A stretch of 33,062 bases of DNA from DATBFG01 sp036558645. Lineage in GTDB: Bacteria; Acidobacteriota; Terriglobia; Terriglobales; Acidobacteriaceae. This document shows positions 17,950 to 26,975 of this stretch, piece after piece. Both the position numbers and the translations under genes were made by a program. The stretch covers positions 1 to 33,062 of the forward strand of contig DATBFG010000018.1 in assembly GCA_036558645.1 (NCBI GenBank). Direction: 5' to 3'. The first letter of the stretch is position 1, and each line of letters opens with the position of its first letter. Under the pieces are notes generated by a model. That model was not told the origin of the DNA. It made no database searches and was given only the letters and a program-made list of their open reading frames with translations.

Positions 17950-18160
17950 AATTCTTCCTCTAAGACAGCGCTCCCTGGAAAGAGCAGTGAATATTACACC
18001 CGTTTCGGGGCCAAAATTCGAGAGTCTTTCTTCCTCTTCCAGAAGCAGAACAAGCCAGCGTGCACCCACGTTCCTCGACCGTACCCGCCTTGGAACACAC
18101 ATCTACCTTGCAAATCCGCCTTCCCTCCGATTGCTGTAGGATGTTATTTGCCCGGACGCC

Positions 18161-19039
18161 ATGGACTGGAACAGCCGACGCATCACTGCCATCATTGAGA
18201 ACGCCCTGCTGGAAGATCGGGCGACTCGCGACGCCACCAGCGCAGCCTGCATTGATCCCAATCAACGCTCTTCAGGAACGATTCTTGCCAAGCAGGATTG
18301 CATTCTGGCGGGGATCGGCGGGATTGCGCGCATTCTCGACGTGTATGCAGCGCTCGATGGGGCGGTCGTTTCGCACTATGAAGTCACCAGCCATCCGGAG
18401 ATTTTTGACGGCGTGCGCCTGCATGCCGGGCAAACGGTGGCGGTCATCCGGCACAACGCGCGCGTTATCCTTTCCTGCGAGCGCGTGATCCTGAATTTCA
18501 TGCAGCGGCTCAGTGGGATTGCCACATTGACGCGCAAATTTGTGGATGCCGTCTCGGGCACGAAGGCGCGCATTCTGGATACGCGCAAGACTGCACCCGG
18601 TCTGCGCGCGTTGGACAAGTTCGCCGTCCGGTGCGGCGGCGGGCAGAATCATCGGCTGGATCTGTCGGATGGCGTGCTGATCAAGAACAATCACATCGCG
18701 CTGGCGGGAGGGATCATCCCAGCGCTGGAGCGCGCGCACAAAAATCGCCAGGGCACGCAGCCGATTGAAATCGAAGTCCGCACGCTGGCAGAGCTGGAAG
18801 AGGCGCTGACGCACGGTGCAGAGGCGGTGCTCGTCGACAACATGTCCGTCGAGGATGTGCGAAAAGCCGTCGAGCGATGCGCAAAGATGGAGCGGCGGAT
18901 TCCGGTGGAGTGTTCGGGTGGAATCAATCTGCAGAATATTCGAGCGTATGCCGAGACTGGGGTTGATTTCATTTCAGTAGGTGCCCTGACACACTCGGTG
19001 ACGGCAGTGGATATGAGTATGAGAGTGGCTCCGGCTTAG
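18161..19039 (+). CDS. nadC: nicotinate-nucleotide diphosphorylase (carboxylating)
   Basis: Makes nicotinate mononucleotide, CO2 and diphosphate from quinolinate and PRPP, the committed third step of de novo NAD synthesis. 292 residues, a full-length quinolinate phosphoribosyltransferase. The N-terminal domain (1-115) contains ALLEDRATRDATS. The catalytic barrel contains ARILDTRKTAPGLRALDK (about 136-153), the substrate-binding CGGGQNHRLDLSDGVLIKNNH, EVRTLAEL, VDNM and the phosphate loop VECSGGI. The ATG at 18161 gives the expected N-terminus. nadA and nadB are not in the window. The gene is divergent from the GloVer gene ending at 16672. Confidence 0.97.
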   Translation: MDWNSRRITAIIENALLEDRATRDATSAACIDPNQRSSGTILAKQDCILAGIGGIARILDVYAALDGAVVSHYEVTSHPEIFDGVRLHAGQTVAVIRHNARVILSCERVILNFMQRLSGIATLTRKFVDAVSGTKARILDTRKTAPGLRALDKFAVRCGGGQNHRLDLSDGVLIKNNHIALAGGIIPALERAHKNRQGTQPIEIEVRTLAELEEALTHGAEAVLVDNMSVEDVRKAVERCAKMERRIPVECSGGINLQNIRAYAETGVDFISVGALTHSVTAVDMSMRVAPA

Positions 19040-19340
19040 TCGTTGGTCGTCAGTCTTTGGCTTAATAGTCATCGGCTGTTGGCTATTAGCCGTGGGTAGT
19101 CGTTCATCACTGGTTCGGCTCGGCTCCACCCTTGCAATTGCGGCCACGGTGAGAATGCCTTGCAACTTCCATGGCGCTCCTTCCTGTTGAGGGGTCCTTC
19201 GACTCCGCAGGAACTTCGCTGCGCGAATTTCCTGCTCCGCTCAGGATGACAGAGGTAGAGAGTGCCCGACGAGCTGCAGATTTACGATGTAGTTAGGCTT
19301 CTCACATACAAAAGAGCAAAGGTTCTAACTAGGTCGGTTC
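19036..19340. other. repeat-rich gap between nadC and the AAA ATPase gene
   Basis: Starts inside the nadC stop with the TTAGTCGTTGGTCGTCAG repeat (19036-19053). A related GTCATCGGCTGTTGGCTATTAG-like stretch runs to about 19100. A short relative of the 99-bp repeat (GGGGTCCTTCGACTCCGC to CAGGATGACAG) covers about 19190-19252. No promoter or gene is obvious. Confidence 0.6.
19190..19252 (+). repeat. short relative of the 99-bp interspersed repeat
   Basis: Begins GGGGTCCTTCGACTCCGCAG and ends CTCCGCTCAGGATGACAG. The ends match the style of copies A and B (GGGTCCCCATTCGA and CTCACGATGACAA), but the middle differs and is shorter. Confidence 0.5.
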
Positions 19341-20537
19341 TTGATCGAGGAAACAGGTCACCGCTCTCTGCTTACTACTCTTGCCATTTCGAACTATCGG
19401 TCGCTTCGCGATCTGGTCATCCCTCTTGGACGTTTGAATGTTGTGACCGGACCGAATGGCAGCGGTAAGTCGAGTCTTTATCGGGCACTGCGTTTACTCG
19501 CGGACACGGCGCAGGGACGGGTTGTTTCGTCGCTGGCGCGTGAAGGCGGGCTGCAATCTACCTTGTGGGCGGGGCCGGAGAGTATCTCGCGGTCGGTGCG
19601 GCGCGGAGAGCATCCGGTGCAAGGGACGCGGCGGACTGAACCGGTGAATCTGCGGTTGGGGTTCGCGAGCGATGAATATGGATATTTGATTGATCTGGGG
19701 CTGCCGAAGCCGCTGGACAAGTCGGCTTTCAATCTTGATCCCCAGATCAAGCAGGAGTGCATCTTTCATGGTGCAATGCTCCGGCCCAGCAGTCTACTAG
19801 TAGATCGAGATGGTCCGGTAGTTCGAGTCCGAAAAGAAGACGACGGGTGGGGAATCCTAACGGGGTCGCTTTCCTCTTTTGACAGCATGATGATGCATGT
19901 TGCAGATCCCCGAGAAGCGCCAGAGCTTCTCATGTTGCGCGAGTCCATTCGCAACTGGCGTTTTTACGATCACTTCAGAACGGATGCGGACGCTCCTGCT
20001 CGATCTTCACACATCGGAACACGAACACCAATTTTGGCGAATGATGGATCGGATTTGGCTGCTGCGATCCGAACTGTCTGGGAGATTGGGGCGAGTGAGG
20101 ATCTCGATGCGGCAGTGCAAGACGCATTTCCGGGAAGTCGCGTGTCGGTGGAAGCGGTGAACGGACGATTTGTACTGAGCATGGAGCAGCATGGCTTGCT
20201 GCGTCCGCTGAGCGCGGCAGAGTTGTCGGATGGAACATTGCGATATTTATTGTGGATTGCTGCTTTGCTGACGCCGCGTCCTCCGGCATTGATGGTGCTG
20301 AATGAGCCGGAAACGAGCTTACATCCGGATTTGCTAGGAGCACTGGCGCGGTTGATCGCGCGTGCAGCAGAGCGCATGCAGGTGATTGTGGTGACACATG
20401 CTAAACCGCTGATTTCGACGCTTGCTGAGCAGGAAGGTTGTCAGTCGATTGTGCTGGAAAAGGATTTCGGGGAGACGCGTGTCTTGGGCATGAAGAAGCT
20501 GGGTGGAGCGCCGCCGTGGAGGTGGCCGTCACGGTGA
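19341..20537 (+). CDS. stand-alone AAA ATPase (COG4637-like predicted ATPase)
   Basis: A 398-residue soluble ATPase of the SMC/RecF/OLD-like ABC-ATPase superfamily. The opening LAISNYRSLRDLVIPLGRLNVV is the usual first strand pair. Walker A is GPNGSGKS (about 37-44), the signature-like segment is ELSDGTLRYLLW (about 294-305), Walker B is LMVLNEPETSLHP (about 317-329), and the switch His is in VIVVTHAKPL. No nuclease (TOPRIM) domain follows, unlike OLD proteins. The end GGAPPWRWPSR resembles members of the COG4637 family. The start is TTG at 19341, with a weak ribosome-binding site. Repeats flank it on both sides. The cellular role is unknown; DNA repair or a defence-like function is possible but unsupported. 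Confidence 0.85.
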   Translation: MIEETGHRSLLTTLAISNYRSLRDLVIPLGRLNVVTGPNGSGKSSLYRALRLLADTAQGRVVSSLAREGGLQSTLWAGPESISRSVRRGEHPVQGTRRTEPVNLRLGFASDEYGYLIDLGLPKPLDKSAFNLDPQIKQECIFHGAMLRPSSLLVDRDGPVVRVRKEDDGWGILTGSLSSFDSMMMHVADPREAPELLMLRESIRNWRFYDHFRTDADAPARSSHIGTRTPILANDGSDLAAAIRTVWEIGASEDLDAAVQDAFPGSRVSVEAVNGRFVLSMEQHGLLRPLSAAELSDGTLRYLLWIAALLTPRPPALMVLNEPETSLHPDLLGALARLIARAAERMQVIVVTHAKPLISTLAEQEGCQSIVLEKDFGETRVLGMKKLGGAPPWRWPSR

Positions 20538-20574
20538 AGGTATGAATGGATACAGAGGAGGAAGCCGAGGAAGT

Positions 20575-20673
20575 GAACAAAGGGTCCCCATTCGAAGCCT
20601 TCGCTTCGCTCAGTTGTTCAGGGCAGGCTCTCGACTGCGCTTGGCTGCGCCATCGCTTCGCTCACGATGACAA
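20575..20673 (+). repeat. 99-bp interspersed repeat, copy B
   Basis: Equal in length and orientation to copy A at 8940-9038, about 85% identical by hand alignment. It begins 37 nt after the ATPase stop. Its position after a stop codon fits an intergenic, transcribed repeat rather than a gene. Confidence 0.8.
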
Positions 20674-20717
20674 TCTAGGAAGGAAAGGCGAGCGGTGAAA
20701 ACTGCGTAAGTCCGATC

Positions 20718-20978
20718 CTACTGCAGGTGGAATCTTTCGTTCATCAGCCGCTGGAGGCGGGGCTTGTAGAGGATGTCGTAGGCTAATTCTTTGTCGGGGA
20801 ACATCGCGAGTGCGGCACGTTTGGCGCCCGCTGCTAATTCGCTGGCTTCTTCTACGGTAAGATTCGGGTCTTGGCCTATGACGCTCATCACCATGCTGAT
20901 CATGATCTGGAGGCGCCTGATTTTTCGTGTCTCTTCTTCTTTCTCTGCGGAAATTCTTGCCGCCTGATCACGATTCAT
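20718..20978 (-). CDS. small hypothetical protein, 86 residues
   Basis: A small soluble, helical protein (MNRDQAARISAEKEEETRKI, a charged first helix, then LQIMISMVMSVIGQDPNLTV, EEASELAAGAKRAALAMFPD and ending RLMNERFHLQ). No Cys, no membrane segment, no known motif. The balanced composition, the ATG start with a G-rich tract upstream and the lack of another plausible frame support a real gene. The charged N-terminal helix and compact helical body suggest a small binding or regulatory protein, but no function is claimed. Confidence 0.6.
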   Translation of the reverse strand: MNRDQAARISAEKEEETRKIRRLQIMISMVMSVIGQDPNLTVEEASELAAGAKRAALAMFPDKELAYDILYKPRLQRLMNERFHLQ

Positions 20979-21291
20979 GGGGCCCCCGTCAAGCGCATTC
21001 CGCGCCCATCCATCTCAGTTAGATGTCCCACTTTCGAAGGGCGTTGCTGTCCGCTTCAGTTGCCAGCTAAGTGCCAACGACCCCACGCCCCTTCCGTTGA
21101 CCTCATTCTGTACCACGTGAGACCGTGGCGCAATTGCACGATGGTGTAGGGACTTGAGACTTAGGAACCTCGATCTTGGTGGCGATGCCATATTCGGAGA
21201 CTGGGCAGCCACCCTGAATCTTGTCGTCATGGGGAGTAAAATCGAAGAGCATTCGGCGATTCGCTTGTGAATTCAGACTTCTGGAGGAAGA
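20979..21291. other. divergent gap upstream of the DUF2007 gene
   Basis: Contains the presumed promoters of the 86-residue gene and the DUF2007 gene. Apart from a small CCACG/CGTGG inverted repeat near 21113-21128, I see no gene, repeat or terminator in it. Confidence 0.4.
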
Positions 21292-21588
21292 ATGGCAGAG
21301 TTGAAAGAACGTCCTAATCCAAACGAGAAGCTGGTGCGGGTATTTGACACGGAGCAGGAGTCGGAAGCGATGGTGGTGAGTGGGCTGCTGGAGAGCGCCA
21401 ATATTGAGTGCGACGTGACATCGCTCGACGCGCAGCAGGACATTCTTCCAGGCGTAGGCGGAACTGTCATCCTAGTACGAGAAGAAGATGCGGATGCCGC
21501 GCGGCGCGTGATAGAAGAATACAGGCGTGCTCCGGGCGATGACGAGACAACAGAGCTCGACATCACGGAGGGGACACCGCAGGAGTAA
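21292..21588 (+). CDS. DUF2007-domain protein
   Basis: A 98-residue soluble protein of the DUF2007 family (putative signal-transducing proteins, PF09413). The characteristic region is KLVRVFDTEQESEAMVVSGLLESANIECDV: a strand, then a helix that reads as a pairwise-comparison ferredoxin-like half. It is followed by GGTVILVREEDADAARRVIEEYR. A strong ribosome-binding site (GGAGG) lies 5 nt before the ATG. The last 26 nt overlap the 3' end of comEC on the other strand. Members are small regulators of unknown ligand; no further role is assigned. Confidence 0.85.
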   Translation: MAELKERPNPNEKLVRVFDTEQESEAMVVSGLLESANIECDVTSLDAQQDILPGVGGTVILVREEDADAARRVIEEYRRAPGDDETTELDITEGTPQE

Positions 21589-24148
21589 CGCTGGCCCCGT
21601 CGAGATAGAAAGTCACTGCCCCGTTCAGATCGGTGCGAAAGGTTCGAACGTTCGCCGCTGCCAGGCGGGACAGGACTTCGAAACGGGGATGACCATACAC
21701 GTTCCGAGCGCCAACTGAGATTATTGCGAATCGCGGATGGACCGCAGCCAATAAAGGAGGGGATGTCGCGCGAGCGCTCCCGTGGTGTGCGACGCGAAGC
21801 AGGTCGGCATCGGGGTTCTCATCAAGGAGCTTCCTTTCGATTTGCGGCTCGGCATCACCTTCCAACAGAGCAGACGTTTCTCGGTAAGTCACCTTCATTA
21901 CCAGGCAATCGTCATTCGGATTCCACACACGCGTTTGCGGATCGAGGGCGGGTGCGAGAATGCGCAGCCTGGTCTCACCAAATGTGACTTCCTCTCCGGC
22001 TTGGTGCCGCACGACGGGAATGTCGAGGGCCTTCGCTTGCGCAAGCAATCTGTCGAGATCGCGGCTCGGCAGGTCCGCGCCGATCCATAGTTCTTTTGGA
22101 CGGAAGTTGCTGAGGATGGCACCCATGCCTCCGATGTGATCGGCGTGGGCGTGGGTGGCGATGGCGATATCGATGCGACTCATGCGGCGAGTCCACAAAT
22201 AAGGAGAGACTACGTTTTCGCCAATGTCGAAGTCGGAGTGCATCCAGTGCGGCAGGCCGCCGGCATCGACGAGGATAGTACGGCCGTCGGGCAAGACGAG
22301 CAGAGTGGAGTCGCCCTGGCCGACATCGATTGAGGTGATCTCGAGTTTTCCTGGATGTATCTGCGCACGCGGTGAAATGGTTGTGAGCCAGAATGCGCTG
22401 ATAGCCAGTGCGATGAGTCCGCAGGCGGCGGTCCAGAACTGGCGGCGTGCCACGACAGCTGCGAAGACCAGCGCAGCGATCGCGAAGAGGACGGAGTAGA
22501 GTTCGGGTGTGGCAACGCGAGTATCTGAGATTCGCCAGGTGCCCAGCCATTGCACCGTGCCTGTGATTCCGTGGAGAGCGTATGCCGCGACTCGGGCGGG
22601 AATTGAAGCGAGCGCAGTGGAGATGTAGGCGAGGGTGATGGCCGATATCGCGGCAGGCATCAGGATGCCGGTGAGTGGAACGACCAGCAGATTGGCGGGC
22701 AGGCCGACTAAGGTGGCGCGATGGAAGTAACAAGCCATCGGTAGCGCGAGTCCTAGCTGCATGAGCCCAGAGATTACGAGAAGCTCACTCCCTGTGAGGA
22801 ATAATCGGGCTGTGCCGGCTAGCGCAAACAAGGGGAACCTGTGTCGTGTGAAGCGCATGAGGCGGCCGGCGATCATGCGGATGTCCAAACGAAACTGCGC
22901 CACACGAGGTGGAAGAATGCGATCGTAGGTGGTCGAAGTGAGGTGATGCAATCCGCGAGCGTAGGGCTGCGAAGTGCGCTCGAGGATCGGCACTCCGATT
23001 GCCGCAATTAACACCACGGAAAGAAACGTGAGTTGAAAACTCGGTCCCAGGAGCGCGCGGGGATCGCAGATCAGCAGCCCGATGCCAGCGGCTCCAATGG
23101 CATTCAATATAGAGCGATCGCGATAAAAGAGGCGCGCGCCGAGATAGATGGTTAGCATCAATGTGGCGCGCCATATCGGCGCGCCGACATCGGTAAGAAA
23201 GGCGTAGGCGATCGAGAGAAGGACGACGGCGGCGCTTGCATACAGGTCCGAAATATGGAAGCGACGCAGGACCCAGAAGACAACAAATGCGAGGATGCCG
23301 ATATTCATTCCAGAGACGACGAGGACGTGAAAGGTGCCGGAGCGCTGGAAATCGGTGCGCGTGCTGCGATCGATGAAGGCATCTTCGCCAACTACCATGG
23401 CGTCGATGAGCACGGCGTCAAATTCCGGCCAGAGCGTGTGGATCTTTTCGATGATGCTGCGATGAATGTTTGTCCGCCAGAGTTCGAGACCGGAGCCGAC
23501 GAAGCCGGGGAGAACTTCGACCTTTGCGCCCTTAGTCGAAGCTTGTACTACGATTCCCTTCTCGGCCAGATATCCGGCATAGTCGAATGCTCCGGGGTTA
23601 CGAAAGGTGTGCGGGGCGAAAAGCTTTGCTGAGAAGCGCAGGCGTTCACCGTAGCGGAAGAGGCGAGCAACGGGGACGTCGGCATTTGATTCGTTTGAGT
23701 AGATGCTCAGGCGGAGCCCGGCGTGGATTTCGTGAACCGTGGCTCCGGTGTTGATTGCCTCAGTTTCGAGATCAACAAGTTGCCGGTCTTTGAGATTGGG
23801 CCGGAGGTCGGTGGCACCAACGACGTGGGCGGTGACGATGACTTCGTTTCCATTGATGAAGTGCAGTATCTGATTGGCGTTCGTATCGCCGGCCGCACGG
23901 AGTTGAATCCGCAGGCATCCGCTTATGAATAAGAGCATGAGTGCAAGGAGCCAGGCGGCCCAAGGCCGGCGGCGTAAATAGAAGATGGAGAATGCGGTGA
24001 ACGCGACAAAGATGACGATCCACCAAATGGGGGGTCGCCAGAAATAATGGGCGAAGAGGATACCGGCGGAAAAGGCCGTCGCCGCCCATAGCAGAGGCTG
24101 TCGTCCGCCCGGAGCAGGCACACGATTCGTGCTGGATTCTGAAGTCAC
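21563..24148 (-). CDS. comEC: ComEC/Rec2-type DNA-uptake channel
   Basis: The inner-membrane channel through which single-stranded DNA enters during natural transformation. About 861 residues in three parts: an N-terminal membrane/DUF4131-like part (WAATAFSAGILFAHYF onward), a multi-pass Competence domain (GTFHVLVVSGMNIGILAFVVFW and following), and a C-terminal metallo-beta-lactamase domain. The last has SIDVGQGDSTLL, the metal motif THAHADH (about residue 665), EGDAE and VAHHGS. The frame is open to an ATG at 24241, but that start lies inside rlmD. The GTG at 24148, 19 nt after the rlmD stop, gives the more sensible N-terminus. Same strand as rlmD, probably one operon. No comEA or pilus genes are nearby. 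Confidence 0.93.
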   Translation of the reverse strand: MTSESSTNRVPAPGGRQPLLWAATAFSAGILFAHYFWRPPIWWIVIFVAFTAFSIFYLRRRPWAAWLLALMLLFISGCLRIQLRAAGDTNANQILHFINGNEVIVTAHVVGATDLRPNLKDRQLVDLETEAINTGATVHEIHAGLRLSIYSNESNADVPVARLFRYGERLRFSAKLFAPHTFRNPGAFDYAGYLAEKGIVVQASTKGAKVEVLPGFVGSGLELWRTNIHRSIIEKIHTLWPEFDAVLIDAMVVGEDAFIDRSTRTDFQRSGTFHVLVVSGMNIGILAFVVFWVLRRFHISDLYASAAVVLLSIAYAFLTDVGAPIWRATLMLTIYLGARLFYRDRSILNAIGAAGIGLLICDPRALLGPSFQLTFLSVVLIAAIGVPILERTSQPYARGLHHLTSTTYDRILPPRVAQFRLDIRMIAGRLMRFTRHRFPLFALAGTARLFLTGSELLVISGLMQLGLALPMACYFHRATLVGLPANLLVVPLTGILMPAAISAITLAYISTALASIPARVAAYALHGITGTVQWLGTWRISDTRVATPELYSVLFAIAALVFAAVVARRQFWTAACGLIALAISAFWLTTISPRAQIHPGKLEITSIDVGQGDSTLLVLPDGRTILVDAGGLPHWMHSDFDIGENVVSPYLWTRRMSRIDIAIATHAHADHIGGMGAILSNFRPKELWIGADLPSRDLDRLLAQAKALDIPVVRHQAGEEVTFGETRLRILAPALDPQTRVWNPNDDCLVMKVTYRETSALLEGDAEPQIERKLLDENPDADLLRVAHHGSARATSPPLLAAVHPRFAIISVGARNVYGHPRFEVLSRLAAANVRTFRTDLNGAVTFYLDGASVTPAVSPP

Positions 24149-24167
24149 GGCTACCCGGTGATTCTTG

Positions 24168-25439
24168 TTACCGTTTGAGGTGAAAGACGGTTTCCAGATG
24201 GTAGGTCTGCGGGAACAGATCAACCAGGTGGGCACGCTCAACCTTGTATCCGGATTTGAGCAGGCCGCCGAGGTCGCGGGAGAGGGTAGCCGGATCGCAG
24301 GACACGTAGGTAATGCGCGGCGCTCCCAACGTCACCAGGGTGTGAACAACGCTTTCACCAAGCCCGCCTCGTGGAGGATCTACAACCACGAGGTCAGGGT
24401 GCAACTTTCGACTGACAGTTCTCAGGTACTGATCCACCATACCGCGAACAACCTTCACGTTCGCAGGAGAATTGTAACGCAGGTCGGCATGCGAAATCAG
24501 TGATGATTCGACCGCCACGACACGCTCAAAGTTCCGAGATAGAACTGAGGAGAAGAGGCCACCGCCGGCGTAGAGATCAAGGGCGGTAGCGCCTTTTTGA
24601 TCGGCGATTGCGATGGAGATAAGTTCGTCGGTCAGGTGGCGGTTGGTTTGAAAAAATGCTCCGGCACTCACGCGGTAGGTCGCATGTTGCGTGATGTAGG
24701 AAAGTTCGGAGGCGCCGGCCGCGGCGAGGCGTTGCGGTTCCGGCTGGTTCGTGAAGGCGACGACACCGGAGATTTCCGGGAGAAGCGGCCTAGCCTGATC
24801 GACGGCAGTTTGGGCTGTTTCCGGCGGAGTGCCTGGCGCGCAGTAGAGTTCGAGGAGGAGCTGCTTGTCGTCGGCATTGGCGAAGAATTCGATTTCGTGG
24901 ATGCCGACGAGCGGCGGCTCGGCCGCGGTCACTGCCTTTATGGCGTGGTTGATAAGTGGTGAACTGATTGGGCAACGGTCGATTGGAAGCAAGTCGTGTG
25001 AATTGAATTTGTAGTATCCGAGGGCGAAGTCGGGGCCGGAGCGGACTTTCAATCGCGTGCGATTGCGGTAGTACCACGGTTCGGCCGAGTGAATTTGAAG
25101 GTCGCTTGTTAAGTCGAGTTTCGCGATGCGGCGGAGGTTCTCCTTCAGGATCGCGGCTTTGATTTCAAGTTGGTGCGCGAAGGCGGTGTGTTGGTAGTGA
25201 CATCCGCCGCAGCGTTGGAAGTATGGGCAGCCGGGGTCGATGCGTGACGGCGATGGTTGAATAACCGAGTCGAGACGTGCCTTGGCGAAGCCGGGCTTCT
25301 GTTCCGTCAGGATTGCTTCAACTTCTTCGTTCTCGAGCACAAAGGGGACGAAGACGGCTTTGCCGCGTCCGCGCTCGTCGGCCGGTAGCCGGGCGAGTCC
25401 GTCGCCACCGTAAATCAGCTTTTCAATAGTGAGATGCAA
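24168..25439 (-). CDS. rlmD: 23S rRNA (uracil-C5)-methyltransferase, TrmA/RlmD family
   Basis: Methylates a uracil of 23S rRNA (U1939 in E. coli for RlmD) using S-adenosylmethionine. 423 residues. An N-terminal TRAM domain (MHLTIEKLIYGGDGLARL to about residue 60) binds RNA. A [4Fe-4S] site has Cys at about 71, 77 and 80 (CPYFQRCGGC), with a fourth near RCPISS. The methyltransferase domain has FQTNRHLTDEL, ALDLYAGGGLFS (SAM binding), VVVDPPRGG and the catalytic-Cys motif YVSCDPATLSRDL. RlmD, RlmC and TrmA cannot be separated with certainty by eye, though the TRAM domain and length favour RlmD-like proteins. It is upstream of comEC. Confidence 0.9.
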   Translation of the reverse strand: MHLTIEKLIYGGDGLARLPADERGRGKAVFVPFVLENEEVEAILTEQKPGFAKARLDSVIQPSPSRIDPGCPYFQRCGGCHYQHTAFAHQLEIKAAILKENLRRIAKLDLTSDLQIHSAEPWYYRNRTRLKVRSGPDFALGYYKFNSHDLLPIDRCPISSPLINHAIKAVTAAEPPLVGIHEIEFFANADDKQLLLELYCAPGTPPETAQTAVDQARPLLPEISGVVAFTNQPEPQRLAAAGASELSYITQHATYRVSAGAFFQTNRHLTDELISIAIADQKGATALDLYAGGGLFSSVLSRNFERVVAVESSLISHADLRYNSPANVKVVRGMVDQYLRTVSRKLHPDLVVVDPPRGGLGESVVHTLVTLGAPRITYVSCDPATLSRDLGGLLKSGYKVERAHLVDLFPQTYHLETVFHLKR

Positions 25440-25745
25440 GAGGTGATTTTAGTGCATACCCTTGCGGCTGGTGATTGTAGCACTCTCAGGGATGCGGGAG
25501 TCTCAAGAGCATCAACTACAGAGGACACAAAGAGGCACAAAGGAACTTCCTAACTACTGCGGCCGTTGACGTTGACAATGGGGCCGAGTTGGGGCAAGAT
25601 TCGTCGGCAGTTCCGGACTTCGCTTCCTCGCTAAACCTCCCCTAGTCCGATTTTCTAGCAAGTCCACTTGCAATTGTGGTCTTTCGCCCTGGAATCTGTG
25701 TCATTTAACGAGGAATGGCTCCAAGGCATTTCGAAGGAGAAGATC
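25440..25745. other. divergent gap between rlmD and GloVer gene 2
   Basis: Holds the promoter regions of rlmD (minus) and the GloVer gene (plus). A purine-rich ACAGAGGACACAAAGAGGCA stretch (about 25518-25537) resembles a widespread bacterial simple repeat. TTGACA at 25572-25577 could be a -35 box, but no good -10 lies at the right spacing. No gene is seen. Confidence 0.45.
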
Positions 25746-26975
25746 ATGAATTCGCCGTGTCGTATCTACGTCCAGCAATCTTGTAATGGCAGTTCTCGAG
25801 TGCTGACAGCGGGACTGAGGAATGGAAGTGTGACTTGGCCGAGTGCTGCGGCATTGTTTTGCATGATCTTTATGCTTGTTGCGGCGCCGGCATGGGCGCA
25901 AACGGAGACGGTGCTTTATTCATTTGCGAATCCGCCGGATGCGTACAGTCCCAAGTGCAATCTGGTTGTCGGCACGGCAGGAAACATGTATGGGACGACA
26001 TTCAGCGGTGGCGTAAATAATCTGGGCGCAGTGTTCGTGATTTCTCCCACGGGAACGGAAAGCGTTCTCTACAGCTTTGCTGGAGGGACGGATGGGAGCC
26101 ATCCAGTGGCAGGTTTGTTTCGTGACAAAACCACAGGCAATTTCTACGGCACTACGGTGAGCGGCGGGACAGCGAATAGCGGCACGGTTTTCATGGTGAC
26201 TCCGGCGGGTGTCGAAACCGTACTCTACAGTTTCAAGGGCGGCGTAGACGGGGCGAATCCCTATTCGAGCGTTGTGCGGGTTGGCACTACGATTTTTGGC
26301 ACCACTTACAACGGTGGGCAGTTCGGTTACGGCACGGTTTTCCGGTTGACTGCGGCTGGCCAAGAGACGGTGCTCCATAGTTTCAACTCCGCATTTCCCA
26401 CTCTGGATGGTTCGTATCCTTACGCTGGGCTGGTTCCGTACCAAGGCGTGCTTTATGGAACCACGACGCTCGGCGGCCTTCACAACCTTGGAACGGTATT
26501 CGCGATTACTCCTGGCGGCGTCGAGACCGTGCTGCACAGCTTTGAGGGCGGTACGACTGACGGGCAGGGCCCCTATGCCGGGGTAGTTTTTGACAACACG
26601 GGCAAGCTCTACGGCACAACGTACCTGGGCGGCATCGATAACGCCGGAACGGTATTTACGATTGCCTCCGGCACCGAAAGCTTACTGCATCACTTTCGAC
26701 TGAGGAGTACCGATGGAGCGAATCCGCAGGCACCCTTGATTTTCAATCGCGGGAATTTTTACGGAACGACGTTGCATGGAGGAACTGCGAATGGGGGCGT
26801 TGTGTACAGAATGACTCCCGGTGGCACAACGACAGTGCTTCACAGCTTCACCAGCGGAGCGGACGGATTCAATCCGTATTCGGCATTGGTCCTCGGCAGC
26901 AACAATTCTTTTTACAGCACAACCAATCGTGGAGGGACGTCGGATCTCGGAGTGGTGTTCAAGGTGGGACCGTAG
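25746..26975 (+). CDS. exported GloVer-repeat protein 2
   Basis: 409 residues: a signal-like hydrophobic stretch around residues 30-47 (AALFCMIFMLVAAPAWAQ), then seven Gloeo_Verruco repeats. Each starts like VETVLYSFKGGVDGANP and ends with a G-T-V-F strand; the seven opening strands are ETVLYSF, ESVLYSF, ETVLYSF, ETVLHSF, ETVLHSF, ESLLHHF and TTVLHSF. No Cys pairs are seen in the repeat part, unlike proteins 1 and 3. The ATG at 25746 is chosen over an upstream ATG at 25668 because AAGGAG lies 8 nt before it. The 3' end is duplicated, in decayed form, at 28781-28912. The seven-fold repeat suggests a seven-bladed propeller; ligand unknown. Confidence 0.85.
   Translation: MNSPCRIYVQQSCNGSSRVLTAGLRNGSVTWPSAAALFCMIFMLVAAPAWAQTETVLYSFANPPDAYSPKCNLVVGTAGNMYGTTFSGGVNNLGAVFVISPTGTESVLYSFAGGTDGSHPVAGLFRDKTTGNFYGTTVSGGTANSGTVFMVTPAGVETVLYSFKGGVDGANPYSSVVRVGTTIFGTTYNGGQFGYGTVFRLTAAGQETVLHSFNSAFPTLDGSYPYAGLVPYQGVLYGTTTLGGLHNLGTVFAITPGGVETVLHSFEGGTTDGQGPYAGVVFDNTGKLYGTTYLGGIDNAGTVFTIASGTESLLHHFRLRSTDGANPQAPLIFNRGNFYGTTLHGGTANGGVVYRMTPGGTTTVLHSFTSGADGFNPYSALVLGSNNSFYSTTNRGGTSDLGVVFKVGP

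Noticed and set aside
17950..18102. N-terminal extension of GloVer protein 1 to an ATG at 18102
   Set aside because: The added 51 residues are Arg-rich and unlike an exported protein; the ATG at 17949 has a good ribosome-binding site and starts a signal peptide.
21975..22733. 252-codon open frame on the minus strand in a different frame inside comEC
   Set aside because: An Arg/His/Pro-rich product in the wrong frame; the overlapping frame carries the HxHxDH metallo-beta-lactamase motif.
24149..24241. N-terminal extension of comEC to an ATG at 24241
   Set aside because: It would overlap the 3' end of rlmD by about 74 nt and adds a leader without family resemblance; the GTG at 24148 fits better.
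25572..25600. Sigma-70 promoter for GloVer gene 2 from TTGACA at 25572
   Set aside because: The -10 position reads CAAGAT, a poor match, and the distance to the start is long; not supported enough to list as a feature.
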